Assembly: GCA_039704465.1 (NCBI GenBank)
Contig: JASFAU010000001.1
Location: forward strand, 620,001-684,000
Origin: Plasmodiophora brassicae
Lineage: Eukaryota > Endomyxa > Phytomyxea > Plasmodiophorida > Plasmodiophoridae
Length of the DNA: 64,000 nucleotides
Reading direction: 5' to 3'
The notes beneath the pieces are model-generated. The model made no database searches. It was not told where the DNA came from and saw only the letters and a list, made by a program, of their open reading frames with translations. The position numbers were made by a program, and so were the translations under genes. Positions 22,241 through 33,543 of the stretch are shown piece after piece (positions within the stretch are counted from its first letter, which is position 1; each line of letters starts with the position of its first letter).

Positions 22241-22874
22241 GCTCGGGATTTTGGGCGTGTTCCCGTTCGCCATCTTCAATGGTGTTGCGTCAAACGGTCA
22301 AGTTAACGATGCGTACCGCATATGTGTGCCAAGTAATCCTGTGTACGTGGCGGCCTTGATTGTCCTGGCCAGCGCCACGTTCTCTGTCCTACTGATCTAC
22401 AAGTTTACAACGTCACTACGTGAACACCAAGCCCGTATGGCATCGCCGCAGAGTGGCGCGGGCGTCCATGCTCGCAACGACAGGCTGGAGCAGATCGCGC
22501 GTCGGAACTTATTCTTCTCGTCCATTGCACTCGGGTTCACCACCAGCACTATGGTTTGCCTTCTCATCAACAGCATTGTGTTCCCACCGTTCGATCCACT
22601 GCATATGGCGATCGAAAATTTAATTGGCATTGTCGACGTGTCCATCAACTGCATAGTAATCTGCACCTGCTCGAATGTGTACGTGTCACGCACGACCTGG
22701 GGTATTTATAATGAATCTGAACTGCCATCCGATGCGCCAGGTGGATTCCGTCAGCGCTCAAGGCGAAGATCACTACGATGCAAAAGCAGACGCCGACTAC
22801 CAAAACGGTGCCGGGCAATGCCTCAACCACCGGCGGCAGTACCATGGGTTGAGGGCGGCAGTACCATGGGTTGA
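22241..22874 (+). pseudogene. Truncated inverted copy of the membrane-protein gene
   Basis: The plus-strand arm encodes the same residues as the minus copy from LGILGVFPFAIFNGVASN to the basic C-terminus RSRRRSLRCKSRRRL. Homology stops abruptly at 22241, so the first three membrane helices are absent. No start context for a functional product is evident. Confidence 0.8.
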
Positions 22875-23456
22875 GGCATTGCCCGGCACCGTTTTGGTAG
22901 TCGGCGTCTGCTTTTGCATCGTAGTGATCTTCGCCTTGAGCGCTGACGGAATCCACCTGGCGCATCGGATGGCAGTTCAGATTCATTATAAATACCCCAG
23001 GTCGTGCGTGACACGTACACATTCGAGCAGGTGCAGATTACTATGCAGTTGATGGACACGTCGACAATGCCAATTAAATTTTCGATCGCCATATGCAGTG
23101 GATCGAACGGTGGGAACACAATGCTGTTGATGAGAAGGCAAACCATAGTGCTGGTGGTGAACCCGAGTGCAATGGACGAGAAGAATAAGTTCCGACGCGC
23201 GATCTGCTCCAGCCTGTCGTTGCGAGCATGGACGCCCGCGCCACTCTGCGGCGATGCCATACGGGCTTGGTGTTCACGTAGTGACGTTGTAAACTTGTAG
23301 ATCAGTAGGACAGAGAACGTGGCGCTGGCCAGGACAATCAAGGCCGCCACGTACACAGGATTACTTGGCACACATATGCGGTACGCATCGTTAACTTGAC
23401 CGTTTGACGCAACACCATTGAAGATGGCGAACGGGAACACGCCCAAAATCCCGAGC
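22241..23456. repeat. Perfect 588-bp inverted repeat (palindrome)
   Basis: 22241-22828 is the reverse complement of 22869-23456 with no mismatch that I can find by eye; position i pairs with 45697-i. The 40-bp spacer together with the inner edge of the right arm holds two copies of a 22-bp direct repeat (22833-22854 and 22855-22876). Both arms carry the 3' half of the same membrane-protein gene. Confidence 0.95.
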
Positions 23457-23901
23457 TGGACCAGTTTCATAAACTACGTGGAAGCCGCTTTCTCGTCGAC
23501 CAGCAACGCACGGCAGTACAGGAATTGCAGAACAGATCCGACAGCCATGGTATCTATCAGGCCCAATTGATCCATTTTGTTATCTGTGGGCGTTCGCAGG
23601 AATAGGAGCCAGACTTACAAAAGAAGGAGAGGATTCCTCCAGCGAGGACGTTGCACATGTCCGCTTGCGAAGGCGACCACGAATAGAGGTGCCACATAAC
23701 CGCTACGCAGACCCCACGTATGGCGCTGCAGAATGTCGCGCCGAAGATGGATGCCAGCATGAGTGTGACCTTTCTCTCCTGGGTCATAGTGACCACCGTA
23801 CAGGAGGCGGCCAAGAACGCACATGTCGCCACAACGGTGCCACCAATGCCGACCGCAGATGCCGTCCATTCCACGGGCGTCATGCTCGCCATCTCGCTCA
23901 A
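22823..23901 (-). pseudogene. Seven-transmembrane protein, interrupted by one stop codon
   Basis: Exon 1 (23901 to about 23620) encodes MSEMASMTPVEWTASAVGIG and helices 1-3. A 65-bp intron with a GTAAGT donor is likely at about 23619-23555. Exon 2 continues YTMAVGSVLQFLYCRALLVD and then meets an in-frame TAG at about 23474, before KLVQLGILGVFPFAIFNGV (helix 4), VYVAALIVLASATFSVLLIY (5), FFSSIALGFTTSTMVCLLI (6) and IVDVSINCIVICTCSNVYV (7), ending in a basic tail. It looks like a GPCR-like or other 7-TM protein of unrecognised family. The stop may be genuine loss of function, an unusual splice (a 22-bp GT-AG stretch spans it, below the size of other introns here) or an error. Confidence 0.6.
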
Positions 23902-24451
23902 TAGGTAGGATATAAGAGGTTCTCACCCGTGTACACTCAGCGTTAGTGGGTTCTCCCGGAACGATCCAGTTAGTTCACCTTGCCATTTCAACGCTCGAGC
24001 CACATTGTTGAAGTACTATAAGATCAGTACCCTCGTACCCTGCGTACTGATCTGGTCAGTAAGTACCCTTACCTCGCCATGTGGAGTGCAGCTCATTAAA
24101 GCCCATAAACGCTAGCCAGAAGCCACTGGTTACCTGAGCAGTTCTATGTACCCGTACCGTCGCCCCTGCATGTAGCTACAAGTCGGGGGTCGGAATTCGA
24201 AGAGCCGTCCCGAGCTATTCCTGTCTCCTGGACGCCTGGCTGTAGGTACAGTACCTACTTACGCTACCTGCATACGGTAGATGGACACACAATCCTATAT
24301 TAGAGGATCGCTCAGGGACCCCCGCCTCTGACATGCTTCACCTGCAAGGGCGGGGCGCGGCTCGGGCCAGGCGGCGCAGCTGGGAGATGCGATCGGATCT
24401 GGTTGCACAGCACACGCGATCAGCAAACCTACGCCCCTCGAGCTGCTACTA
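23902..24451. other. Intergenic, no gene seen
   Basis: Lower GC than its surroundings. A hairpin of agatcagtac/gtactgatct arms lies at about 24020-24052. I see no tRNA or ORF of note. Confidence 0.55.
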
Positions 24452-27400
24452 CTAGCAAGCATTGACGTACATGTCGGGAGTCATCGAGCGACCCTGGGCG
24501 GATACCTGGACCGTGTAGGCGTGGGCACAGAGCAGGAAGGTTCGAGCATCGGGTTGCAGGTGCGCCTGGTGCTGCCGCATGTGGTCCAGGAGGACCTGGC
24601 AGCGTTCCGCATCACCCTGGTTGGCATACAGGTGCAACATGTCGTTGTAGGTAGTCGTGGTCGGCGCCAAGCCCAGGTCCATGATCAGGTCGAATATGGC
24701 TGAACAAGGCGCAATGATGAATCGACGCGGACACAACGCAGAGGAGAACGGGACGCCTACACTGAGCCAGGGCGGCCTGGCCGCCCGCCATGCGGCAGGC
24801 GCGTATGAGCGCGTTCATCATGTGGATATCGGGGACGATGCCATCGCGCCTGGCGTCGTCAAGTAGATCCCTGCAGGCGGCCAGGTCGCCGACGGTCGCA
24901 TGCGACAGCATGACGGCAGCGTACAACGACGGCTGTGCCCGGGCATGAAGGGTCGGCTTCGTCAGCAGGAACAGGCGATGCGCCTGGTCAGCACGATGGT
25001 CGCGCCCCAGGGCGCCCATCAACGCCGTTACGACATGGGCCGATGGCGCGTGGCCGCTGTCGATCAGGCGACGCCACAGCTGGACGGCGCGAGCAACCTG
25101 GTGCTCCCGTCCGAATGCAGCAATGGCCATGGCGTACGTGTGCAACGTGTACGCCACGCCAGCGCCGTCCATGCGCTGCAGGAGGCGGTCGATCATGGGC
25201 AGATCGGATCGCATCCTGCACCGGAAGATGAGCTCGTTGAAGATGGCCGACGTCAGCGGTAGGCCGGCATCCATGAACCGGCGCACCAACGTCGACGTGC
25301 GACGAGGGTCCACACGCAGCAGACGCGCCCAGACGATGTCGCTGACCGGATGCGACAGGCACGACGGCCAATAACGGCGCAGGACGAGGTCGTACCCAGC
25401 CGGACCGAGCGCCCTGATCAGCGCCTCACACAGGAACGCATCACTGGACACCACCTATGCACACGCAACAGACATTAGCATGGTATTGTGGCGATGACAC
25501 GATCGCGCAACGGCAGAGGGCCTACCATGCCCGATCTGTCGATCTCGCTGACGATGAAGTGGGCGATCGTGGAGCGCTGCCTATGTGGGAGCTGGAAGTC
25601 ACGATGCAGGGCGTTGAGGAGCTGAGTGTACGTCCTGGTATCCGGCGGGATCAGGCGCCCCGTCATGTCGTCATACAAGCGCGTGGCATCGTCGGCGCTG
25701 GTCGCCATGCCCAGCATGATGTTCATCGTGCACGTGTCCTCGTGCAGGCCCTGGATTCGCAATCGTGCCCGGACCTGGGTGACACCATCCTCATCGTATC
25801 GGTAGGCGAACATGAGACGGTTGTACGACGACAGATCAGCGGACGGGGCCAGACGCAACCAGGTCTCGCATTGGCGCGACAGGGCCGCCCGACCCAAGAC
25901 GGTCAGGACAGCGTCCAGCGCGTCCATGGGCACTGGGCCCCGTCCGACACGACCGTATCGCATGGCCAGAACGGCACGACCCAGGTGGCCATCGTACGCC
26001 AGGCGGCGCGCCAACCGGTACCAATTGGCCGACGGGACACGCGCCTGGTTGTTTGCATCGCCCAGCAGGACGTCGATTTCAGCCAGACGACCGGTACGTC
26101 CAAACAGGTCGACGAAGACGGGCGAGCCACGCAGGTACCCGTGCCGGTCGGCCAGCGCCAGACAGCCGTCGCTGTCATCGCGACACGAGAGGACACGAAG
26201 CAGAGCGCCGGCTTCAAGGGGCGTCAGCAGGTCCATTGTGGCGTACGATTCTGAAGGCATACGCTCGTCTGACGTGACCGCACCGACCAGGAGTGACACC
26301 GATGCCGTCAGCGCCCATGGCACGACGCCTAGTGCATATAACCAGTGGACATGGTCACTCAGCGCTGGAGAGTACCTATGGCCATACGTCAGGCAGCCGA
26401 TACAGGCGTCAAGCAAGCGCAACGACAACGGGTAGGTGCACAGGCGGTTGATCAGGTAGACCAGCAGGATGCGCAAAGTACGGTTATCTGCGACGACGCG
26501 TCAGCAAACAGGTACGGGACAGGTCTCGGGCAAGACGGCCATACCCAATGTGGCACGCTGCCGGCTGACGATGGTCACGATCCGATCACAGACGTCGAGC
26601 CGATCGTTGCGGATGGCATGACGTAGGGCCGCGCGATACAGGTAGGAATCAGGGCCGAACCGGGCGACAAGGAACGGACCAAGGTCGGACGACGTTGCCA
26701 GCGCACGAACCTCGTAGATGGCGGGCGGCCGCTGGGTAACCGCATACGACTGACGCACCAGGGCATGAGCGTCGTCTATACGCCTGGGTTGGCCGGGCCC
26801 ATGCAGCAACGCGCGAACTAGGATGGAGCGCGCCAGGGGATCCCATTCGGATGCCGATGAAGGCCCCTGCGTGCACTCCCATAGGTCGTACACGTGACAT
26901 ACCAGGCTGTACCGATAGCGGTGCAGGCCGGCCTGCGACAGACCAGACACGATGCCCGACAAGGTGACGCCGTTCGGTCGCACCCCTGAACGTCAGCCGG
27001 GTTAGGAAGCAGGTCGCGAGCATGCACGGATGGGCGGGGCGGTGTACCGTTATGGACCATGGCGTCAAGAACGCGGCGGCACTCGTGCACGGCGCCGTTC
27101 CTGGCCAGGCAATGCGACGTGATGGAATACGTGAACACGGTCGGCGTCAGCTCGCTCTGGCGCATGCGTTCGACGACGGCCATGACACGATCGACCTGGT
27201 TCTGACGGGCAAACGCGTCCAGCAGGACGTTGTACAGTTGGATACCCGGGGTCAGGCCACCTGGCAGACAAGCAGGGGAGCGTGCTCAGGCAATGCATCC
27301 CACGAGTTCGAGTATGGACAACGTACTGCATAACAGCTCGGCAAACATGACGTCGATTCGGGACGATGATACTGGCAATCGGGCTACGGCGGCGATCAGG

Positions 27401-28183
27401 GCGCCGTACACGTGCAGGTCAGAGGACACGTCATCCGCGTCCATCTCGGCTTTGCACTGATCGATCACGGGTGCCAGCAGGTCGTGGGGCAGCGCGTCGG
27501 CCAGCGCGCGTAATCGTCCAGCATGCATGCGCGCGTCGGCCCTGATCCCATACGACCCTGCAGGCGCCAGAAACTTCATCAGCAGGCGGCACGACCGTTG
27601 AAGCGGATCGCAGCACGTTACGCCTGAGGTCCCACAGGGCGTCAATCATGTCAGGTCGTCGGCACAGGCCAGCGGCCCGTATCATTGTCGTTAGGACGTT
27701 GCGCGTCGGACGGCACCCGTGCACTGCCACGTATAGGTCAGCTCACGAATACAATTGGCACAGGACACAGGTGCACCGACCTGCGACCAGTTCCAGTGCG
27801 TGATGCAACGCGGCATGGGCGTTCCCCGTGCGCCAGCAGGCGTTCACCATGATGGACAGGGCATGGGATGATGGAGATCGCATTGCCAGTCGAAGGTAGG
27901 CCTGCCCGAGCGACACGGACCGCCCGACCAGGATACGCAGCACCTGCAGCCGTTGCGCATCGTCCAGCAAACCGACGGTCCTCGGTACGACACGGGGCAG
28001 GTCGTCGACAGGCAGACGCCCCAGTAGGCCAACGAGGCCGCCGGCTGCCTGCGGGTGGTGGCGGGAGCCGTCGCCGCCGCCGGGATGGCGCAAGCGCCGC
28101 GCGACATGGCGTCGGACAGTGGTACATGTGGTCGTCGACGCATTGCACAGGTGCGCCGCCAGTTGCTGATGGCCCGGGGCCAT
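24452..28183 (-). CDS. Pentatricopeptide-repeat protein, eight exons
   Basis: Exons: 28183-27781, 27723-27622, 27557-27327, 27260-27048, 26985-26545, 26487-25526, 25454-24761 and 24699-24452. The seven introns are 57-71 bp and all preserve frame; the product is 1097 aa. The start MAPGHQQLAAHLCNASTTTC is followed by an Arg-rich stretch, plausibly a mitochondrial presequence. The body has many 35-residue helical pairs of PPR type, for example LAPTTTTYNDMLHLYANQGD, PSLYAAVMLSHATVGDLAAC, TPGIQLYNVLLDAFARQNQV and TPTVFTYSITSHCLARNGAV. PPR proteins bind organelle transcripts one base per repeat. No SMR, DYW or RAP domain is visible. The gene is divergent from the TBC gene, starts 158 bp apart, which suggests a shared promoter region. 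Confidence 0.87.
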
Positions 28184-28340
28184 GCATGCGGTCGGTGACC
28201 TGCGAGTGCCGACAATGGGTTGCAGCGGCGCCGCCACGAACCGAGGCAGCTGCACCCCCCACCGCGTCGCGCACTATTCTACCGCCAGCTGCGACACGCT
28301 GCACCCTGCATACGCATGTACCTACCAAGGAGGTGTATGC

Positions 28341-30208
28341 ATGGAAGACACAGGCGCGCGGGCTGAACCAGAGGACAACGCAGGCCCGTGCGCAGCGTCA
28401 CCGAGCCAGGGGCGGCACGCGTCAGGAAGGTATCGATCGTATCGCAGTTTCCTGGGGCTGGGGCCCCGTGCCCGGCCCCTGGTGGCAGCTGTCTCTGCCG
28501 ACGTTTGCAGCGGCGGAGTCGGCGGCGGAAGTTCCGCGTCGCAGTTCAGCACTTGTCACGGTGACGCGCCTGTCGTATGCGACATGACGAACGAGCGCGG
28601 TGCAGGGGCGGCCGCCGCCGGATTGGCCCTGGCGACATTGGGGCTGATTGCCGTTGCCGCTGGCAGCGCCCTGATCGTGCAGGAGACGAGGCGGAACAGT
28701 CGCGACGAGGAGCGCAGGCGTCGTCGCGCCCCACATCGCCTACGTCGCACGGCCCTGTCCATCAGCGAATGCGATAATTATCGTTTCAGGCCAGCGCCAC
28801 GAGTACCGGTTTTGCATCGTCAGCCTGTCCAGATGCCGGTCGGCGACATGTTGCCGCTGTCCTCCGAGGCACTGGCGTCGATCGTCGCCTACCTGTCCAT
28901 GCGCGACTGTGTCGTCCTGTGCCGCGTGAACCACACGTGGAACGTGGCTATGACATCCCTGCTGCGGTACGCGCCATTCATCAAGCAATGCGTCCGCAGG
29001 GGCGACCTGCAACCGTGTCGCTTCCATGCATGGTATACGTGCGTTCGCCGTACGATCAGCACGTTGCCCTTGACAGTTCCACCTGCAACAGGATGTACCT
29101 GATCGGAGCCGCTGATGCCCGATCCAGTGAGATTGCGCATATGTACTGTGTAGGTGGCCCCATACTCATATGCCGGCCCGCGCGTCCTGCGTCTGACCTG
29201 TGGTTGTCGTACAGCAACTGATGGCGATCGACCAAGACCCACCTGAGGTTGCTGATCATTGCATGCGCATACGTCGAGACGTGCGTCGACTACTGCTCAC
29301 TATCCCGGCGGGACACTGACCGGGTCGTGGTGCCGCACAGATCTTCAGGACCATGCCAGATGAAGTCACGTTTACAAGTCAACCGGCTGCCCCCGATGCC
29401 CTGTATCGGCTGCTGCGCTGCTATGCAATCATGGACCCTCAGGTAATGGGTCGATCGCACCGACGTCGTTCGACAGTATCTGCGTCCTTATCATCGCCGT
29501 GTGCGTGTCAGGTTGGATACTGCCAGGGCATGAACTACTTGGCGGCGTTCCTTCTCTCCATCACGAACGAGACACGAGCGTTCGTCCTGCTGGATATTGT
29601 CATGCGTGATTACGGGTATCGATGGATGTATGTGCACGGCCTGCCGCACTTGTGCCTGTGCCTCTGGCAGCTGGACCACCTGCTTGCCATGAATCTACCC
29701 GTACGCTGCCTCTTTCAAATACCATGCCGCTACACGATACGCGTTCTAAGCTTGGCTCCGTATTAGGAACTTCACATGCACTTCTCCAACGAGGGCGTCA
29801 AGATGGAACTATACGCGTCCGAATGGTTCATATCACTATTCACGTATACGCTGTCGATTGAAGATGCTGGCCGCGTCTGGGACTTGTTCATCCTCAGGGT
29901 AGGCGCCGGCAAACTGGGAACGGAGGGCCCCCTCCCCAGATCGCCATCTGACAATACGTCTGCCACAGGGTTGGAAGCAGATCTTCCGTGTGGCTCTGGG
30001 CGCGCTGGCGAATGCGGCTCCATACCTAACGGTGATGGAATTTGAGCAGATCGTCCAAGAGATCAAGAAGCGCCCCGCGTCGTCATTGTTCGGCTCGATT
30101 GACGACATCCTGGCCCGGGGCATGTCCTTCAAGGTCACGGACACGCTCCTGCGGTCACTGGAGGACCAGTTCTGGGCCAGCGATCAGCTAGACATCAATA
30201 ACGCCTAG
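28341..30208 (+). CDS. TBC (Rab-GAP) domain protein with membrane anchor and F-box-like segment, seven exons
   Basis: Exons: 28341-29038, 29092-29149, 29215-29280, 29341-29442, 29512-29700, 29767-29898 and 29969-30208, giving 494 aa (413 aa if the ATG at 28584 is used). A hydrophobic helix (GLALATLGLIAVAAGSALIV) comes first, then an F-box-like stretch (LPLSSEALASIVAYLSMRDC), then a TBC domain with both catalytic fingers: the Arg in RIRRDIFRTMP and the Gln in VGYCQGMNYLAAFLL. Later blocks include the HFSNEGVKMELYASEWF strand and GRVWDLFIL. TBC proteins accelerate GTP hydrolysis on Rab GTPases. The combination suggests a membrane-anchored Rab-GAP. The F-box call is tentative. Confidence 0.82.
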
Positions 30209-30408
30209 GCGCACCGAGATACACGTATTTCGCGGAGCACTGAACAATTCTGAGATGATCCGCCCGTTGCTGTGCCGGTGAGGGCGACGTCACGTTTGCG
30301 GCCGCCGCGGGACCCGCTATCATATCATCTTGACTGTCCGTCATTGTACGTCAACGTGGGGGCCAAGGGACGATCCCCGAGGCCCCACGTTGCCCCCTGG
30401 CCCTCATC

Positions 30409-31598
30409 ATGTCCACTGTGCTCTCATCGTTCGTAGACGGCAATGCGATGCCGCCGCCAGGTACGCCGCCACCGTCCCAGTCGGCGGTTCTTCCGCCAGC
30501 GACAGGTGACCGCCTAAGAGGCGCCCTGGTGCCATCGCCGTTGTGGTGGGCAGCCGCGCCCGTTTCCCCGACGCCCATCGCCGCCGACTTGTACGGGACG
30601 CCATCGCCCGCCAAGTTCACGCCCACGCCATCGTCATCGTCTGTGGCCCGACGCATGCTCTGTCTGACGGGTTCCCCGACACGTTCGACGGCTCGTTCCA
30701 GGCCATTGCGTCGTTCGTTCACGATCGGCGGCCGCCTGCGCCACCAAACTCGCCGACCTGTGTCCGCCGCCGCCGACCCCCTACCAGCGCCGTCAACGAA
30801 CGCCAGGACCGCAACCCGGCTCCAGTTCACACAGGGCGACAACGCTCTGCATACCCAGCTGACGCCCATCAGTCCAGCACGCAAGCGACGACAGCCCGAC
30901 GACCTATACACGGGTGCCACACTCGACGCTATTGGCCTGACAGCCGACGTTGTGGACGTCCAAGCACCGCCACCTGCTGATCTCCTGGCCCCCGTCGTTC
31001 CGGTCCCCACCCTACCTGCCGTTGCCAGCAAGGCCACGCCTACGACCCGCCCCTGCCGGTGCAAGAAATCACAATGCGTTCGCCTGTACTGCGAGGTACC
31101 GCCGCCCTGGGTCTGCACCGTCTCATGTTCGTGTGACATTCGGTGCAGTGCTTCGCCCGCGGCCAGCTCTGTACGCCCGACTGCCAGTGCCAATCGTGTT
31201 CGAACGGCGCGGTGGACGACCAGAGGAGGCTGGCGGCCATCGGTGCCATCGTCGAACGGAACCCGGAAGCGTTCGCCAATGCACCCACCCAGGGCGACGA
31301 CGACCAGTCGAGAGCCGTCCGATCACGGGCCGGGCTTGACGGTCGCGGGTGCAATTGCCGCCAGAGCCGGTGCCAGAAGAGGTACTGCGAATGCTTCCAG
31401 GCCGGGCGTCCCTGCACGGATCGTTGCAGATGCCAGCACTGCATGAACGGCTATCACAAGCAGGGCATCGGCAACGCCGCCTGCGACGCTCGACCAGGCG
31501 GCCCAGGTGCGTCACTGGACGACGCGTTCGTCACGCGAACGGGCCCCGATCGTGCTGCCAGCTGCCAAGCCAGACGACGCCTGTCCCTTCCGCTCTGA
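30409..31598 (+). CDS. CXC (tesmin/TSO1/LIN54-like) DNA-binding protein, two exons
   Basis: Exons 30409-31095 and 31149-31598 flank a 53-bp intron that cuts inside the first CXC motif (CRCKKSQCVRLYCE | CFARGQLC). The product is about 378 aa. Residues 1-210 are Pro/Ser/Thr-rich and disordered. The C-terminal half has two Cys-rich CXC repeats; the second contains CNCRQSRCQKRYCECFQAGR. They are joined by a spacer with NPEAFAN, the usual tesmin layout. The family binds CHR/TTYGAA promoter elements and, as LIN54, anchors the DREAM/MuvB cell-cycle complex. The function here is inferred from the domain. The 3' end lies at the edge of the repeat complex that follows. Confidence 0.88.
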
Positions 31599-32371
31599 TC
31601 GCGTCGGCCATCTATCAACACGCGCGTTCTGCTTTAATTCGTCAGGCACCCAATACACGATCACCGAGTCACTGACACGTTGCTGCTGTGCTCGTCATCT
31701 GGCTTCGCAATTCGGAATGAGATACGGCACATTCGGTGTTGTATGAATGTAACCATCAGCACGTGGTCACTGCGCCGAGTCTGCCGATGTCCAGGCCTGA
31801 CGATCTGGCATTGATCAGTCCCAGATCGAGTGACAATCCGGGCGGACATCCCCAAGCGGGGTCCGAGATACGGATCACCACCATTCCTGAAACGGGGCGG
31901 GATGTCGGCGCCGTGAAGCATAGACTCATCTGACGATGCCGACGAGTACCTACTGGCGTCGCGCGCCGGAGTGGGCGAAGATATGAACGTCTTGGTCCCG
32001 CGTACTGCTGCTCCTGTACGAACGTGTCCATTCATGTAGCGTCGCGCCTCACGCAGCGCCTCGCTCGTGTATCCCGAGAATTTCAGGAGGCACTTATGAG
32101 CGTTACTCTGCCCCTTGGATCGAACAAGCAGCCAAGTACGATCCTGGACGAACGTCGGTGTGTCCTTGATCAAGCGATGGACATCGTCGGTAACGCGGCG
32201 ACGTCGAAAGAACGTTTCATCGGCCCGTTCGGTGCCTACCGACGTTGCATCCGTCATTGTGATGACCTTGCACGCTTTGGCGATGATAATGCCTACAGTC
32301 TGGCCGGATGCCTGGCAGCCGGATTCCCCCTGCAGCCACATGGGCACAGCCAGTACTAGTACCATCTTCCT
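31599..32371. other. Boundary of the repeat complex
   Basis: No recognised gene. A minus-strand open frame of 350 codons (31661-32713) lacks any known domain and runs through the tandem repeats, so it is not annotated. About 75 bp at 31701-31775 recurs in the same orientation at about 52109-52195, outside the other arm. Confidence 0.5.
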
Positions 32372-32379
32372 CGTCTGCC

Positions 32380-32660
32380 ACGCGGTCTCACGCGGCAGAG
32401 TCTGTACCTGCCTGCCTGGCCAGCGCCTGGACAGCGCCTGGACAGCGCCTGACGCTGATCGCAACGGTGCGTTCTGCGACTGCCTGCAACTGCCCTGGCT
32501 GTCAGCTAGTACTGACGTCTTCCTCATCTGCCACGCGTTTCCACGCGCCAGAGTCTGTGCCTGCCTGCCTGTCACGCGCCTGGACAGCGCCTGGCGCTGA
32601 TCGCAACGATACGCTCTGCGACTGCCTGCAACTGCCCTGGCTGGCAGAGCGTATCTCGAG
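32380..32660 (+). repeat. Two tandem units of about 165 bp
   Basis: Each unit runs from ctgccacgcg through cctgcctgcctg and ctgatcgcaacg to ctgcaactgccctggctg. Two copies lie here, two in inverted orientation at 51715-51990, and one at about 44938-45060. Confidence 0.75.
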
Positions 32661-32725
32661 CACCCCGCGTGGATCCTTTCGCCACAGTGATTCGGGTGTC
32701 TTGGGGTTGTCATCGATCTCTCACG

Positions 32726-33436
32726 ATGCCCGTGTTCGCTCCCCGCCTCCCATCACGCGCGTCGAGCTCACGAGCCCGACCGCGTCCCGCCCGCGCCGCC
32801 CGCCCCGGCACCAAGGCCAAGAAGGTTGCACAGCGCGTCAGCGCTCAGGACGGCGGACCCGCCCGAGCCGCGAGCGCCGCCCGTTCCAGCGCCGGTCGTG
32901 ACGCCCAAAGGGCCGGTCCATCTGAGCAGCGCAGGGTCCCCACGCCGACGGTCCAAGTCCCCGCCTGCGTTCGACGGGACGCCTCCTGGCGCCCTGATCG
33001 AACGCAATGGCTGTTCAACAAGATGCAACTGGGACGGGACCGTCGCACGGTTCGGGGACCCGAGCCGGTCCCGGCGCCACGTCACCGCTACGCGTCGTCC
33101 GACGATCCGCATGAGCGTGTACAGGAGTACCGACGTGCTTTCGAGCGCATGCGGGAAACTGTCGAGTTCCTCCTGTTCGAGTACTACATCGAGCAGGAGG
33201 ATCGTGAGCTACGGCGGATCGTCGCGGCCGTCGACCGCCTGCCGGAGCCGACGCCGTCCTACACGTGGCGTCCGCGCCCGCCTGCTGTCCAACAGCCGCC
33301 CGAGGTGCATCGCCTCGTCAGGACAGCAGGCGTCGTCGTCCGGAGCCGTCGTCGTCGGTACGGGCAGCCTGAGGCGCTCGGCATGATCGGGGCGGGGCCG
33401 GTCCGCGTCGATTCGTACGTGCCGGAGGCGGTCTAA
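32726..33436 (+). CDS. Hypothetical 236-aa protein of the inverted-repeat arm, left copy
   Basis: From the ATG at 32726 the product begins MPVFAPRLPSRASSSRARP, is Arg/Ala/Pro-rich for 90 residues, then has an ordered charged helical part (HERVQEYRRAFERMRETVEF, LLFEYYIEQEDRELRRIVAA) and a basic tail (VVVRSRRRRYGQPE). No family is recognised. The same frame is kept open in the right-arm copy with only substitutions, which supports coding or a recent origin of the duplication. Very high GC means long open frames are expected by chance, so the evidence is moderate. Confidence 0.4.
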   Translation: MPVFAPRLPSRASSSRARPRPARAARPGTKAKKVAQRVSAQDGGPARAASAARSSAGRDAQRAGPSEQRRVPTPTVQVPACVRRDASWRPDRTQWLFNKMQLGRDRRTVRGPEPVPAPRHRYASSDDPHERVQEYRRAFERMRETVEFLLFEYYIEQEDRELRRIVAAVDRLPEPTPSYTWRPRPPAVQQPPEVHRLVRTAGVVVRSRRRRYGQPEALGMIGAGPVRVDSYVPEAV

Positions 33437-33543
33437 GCCGCGCTGCGTCGCGACCCCCGGTAAGCCCAGCGACCGCGTGCAATCGTCATCAGGGTCACCC
33501 GCTGATCCGCCCCCTTGTTGGTCAGGTCCCGTTGGCGCCCGTG

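Noticed and set aside
29281..29340. Non-canonical AC-AG intron in the TBC gene
   Set aside because: A normal GT-AG intron (29281-29340) gives a better frame and the expected IRRDIFRT motif.
31661..32713. 350-codon minus-strand open frame
   Set aside because: It runs through the tandem 165-bp units and has no recognised domain; long open frames are expected by chance at this GC content.
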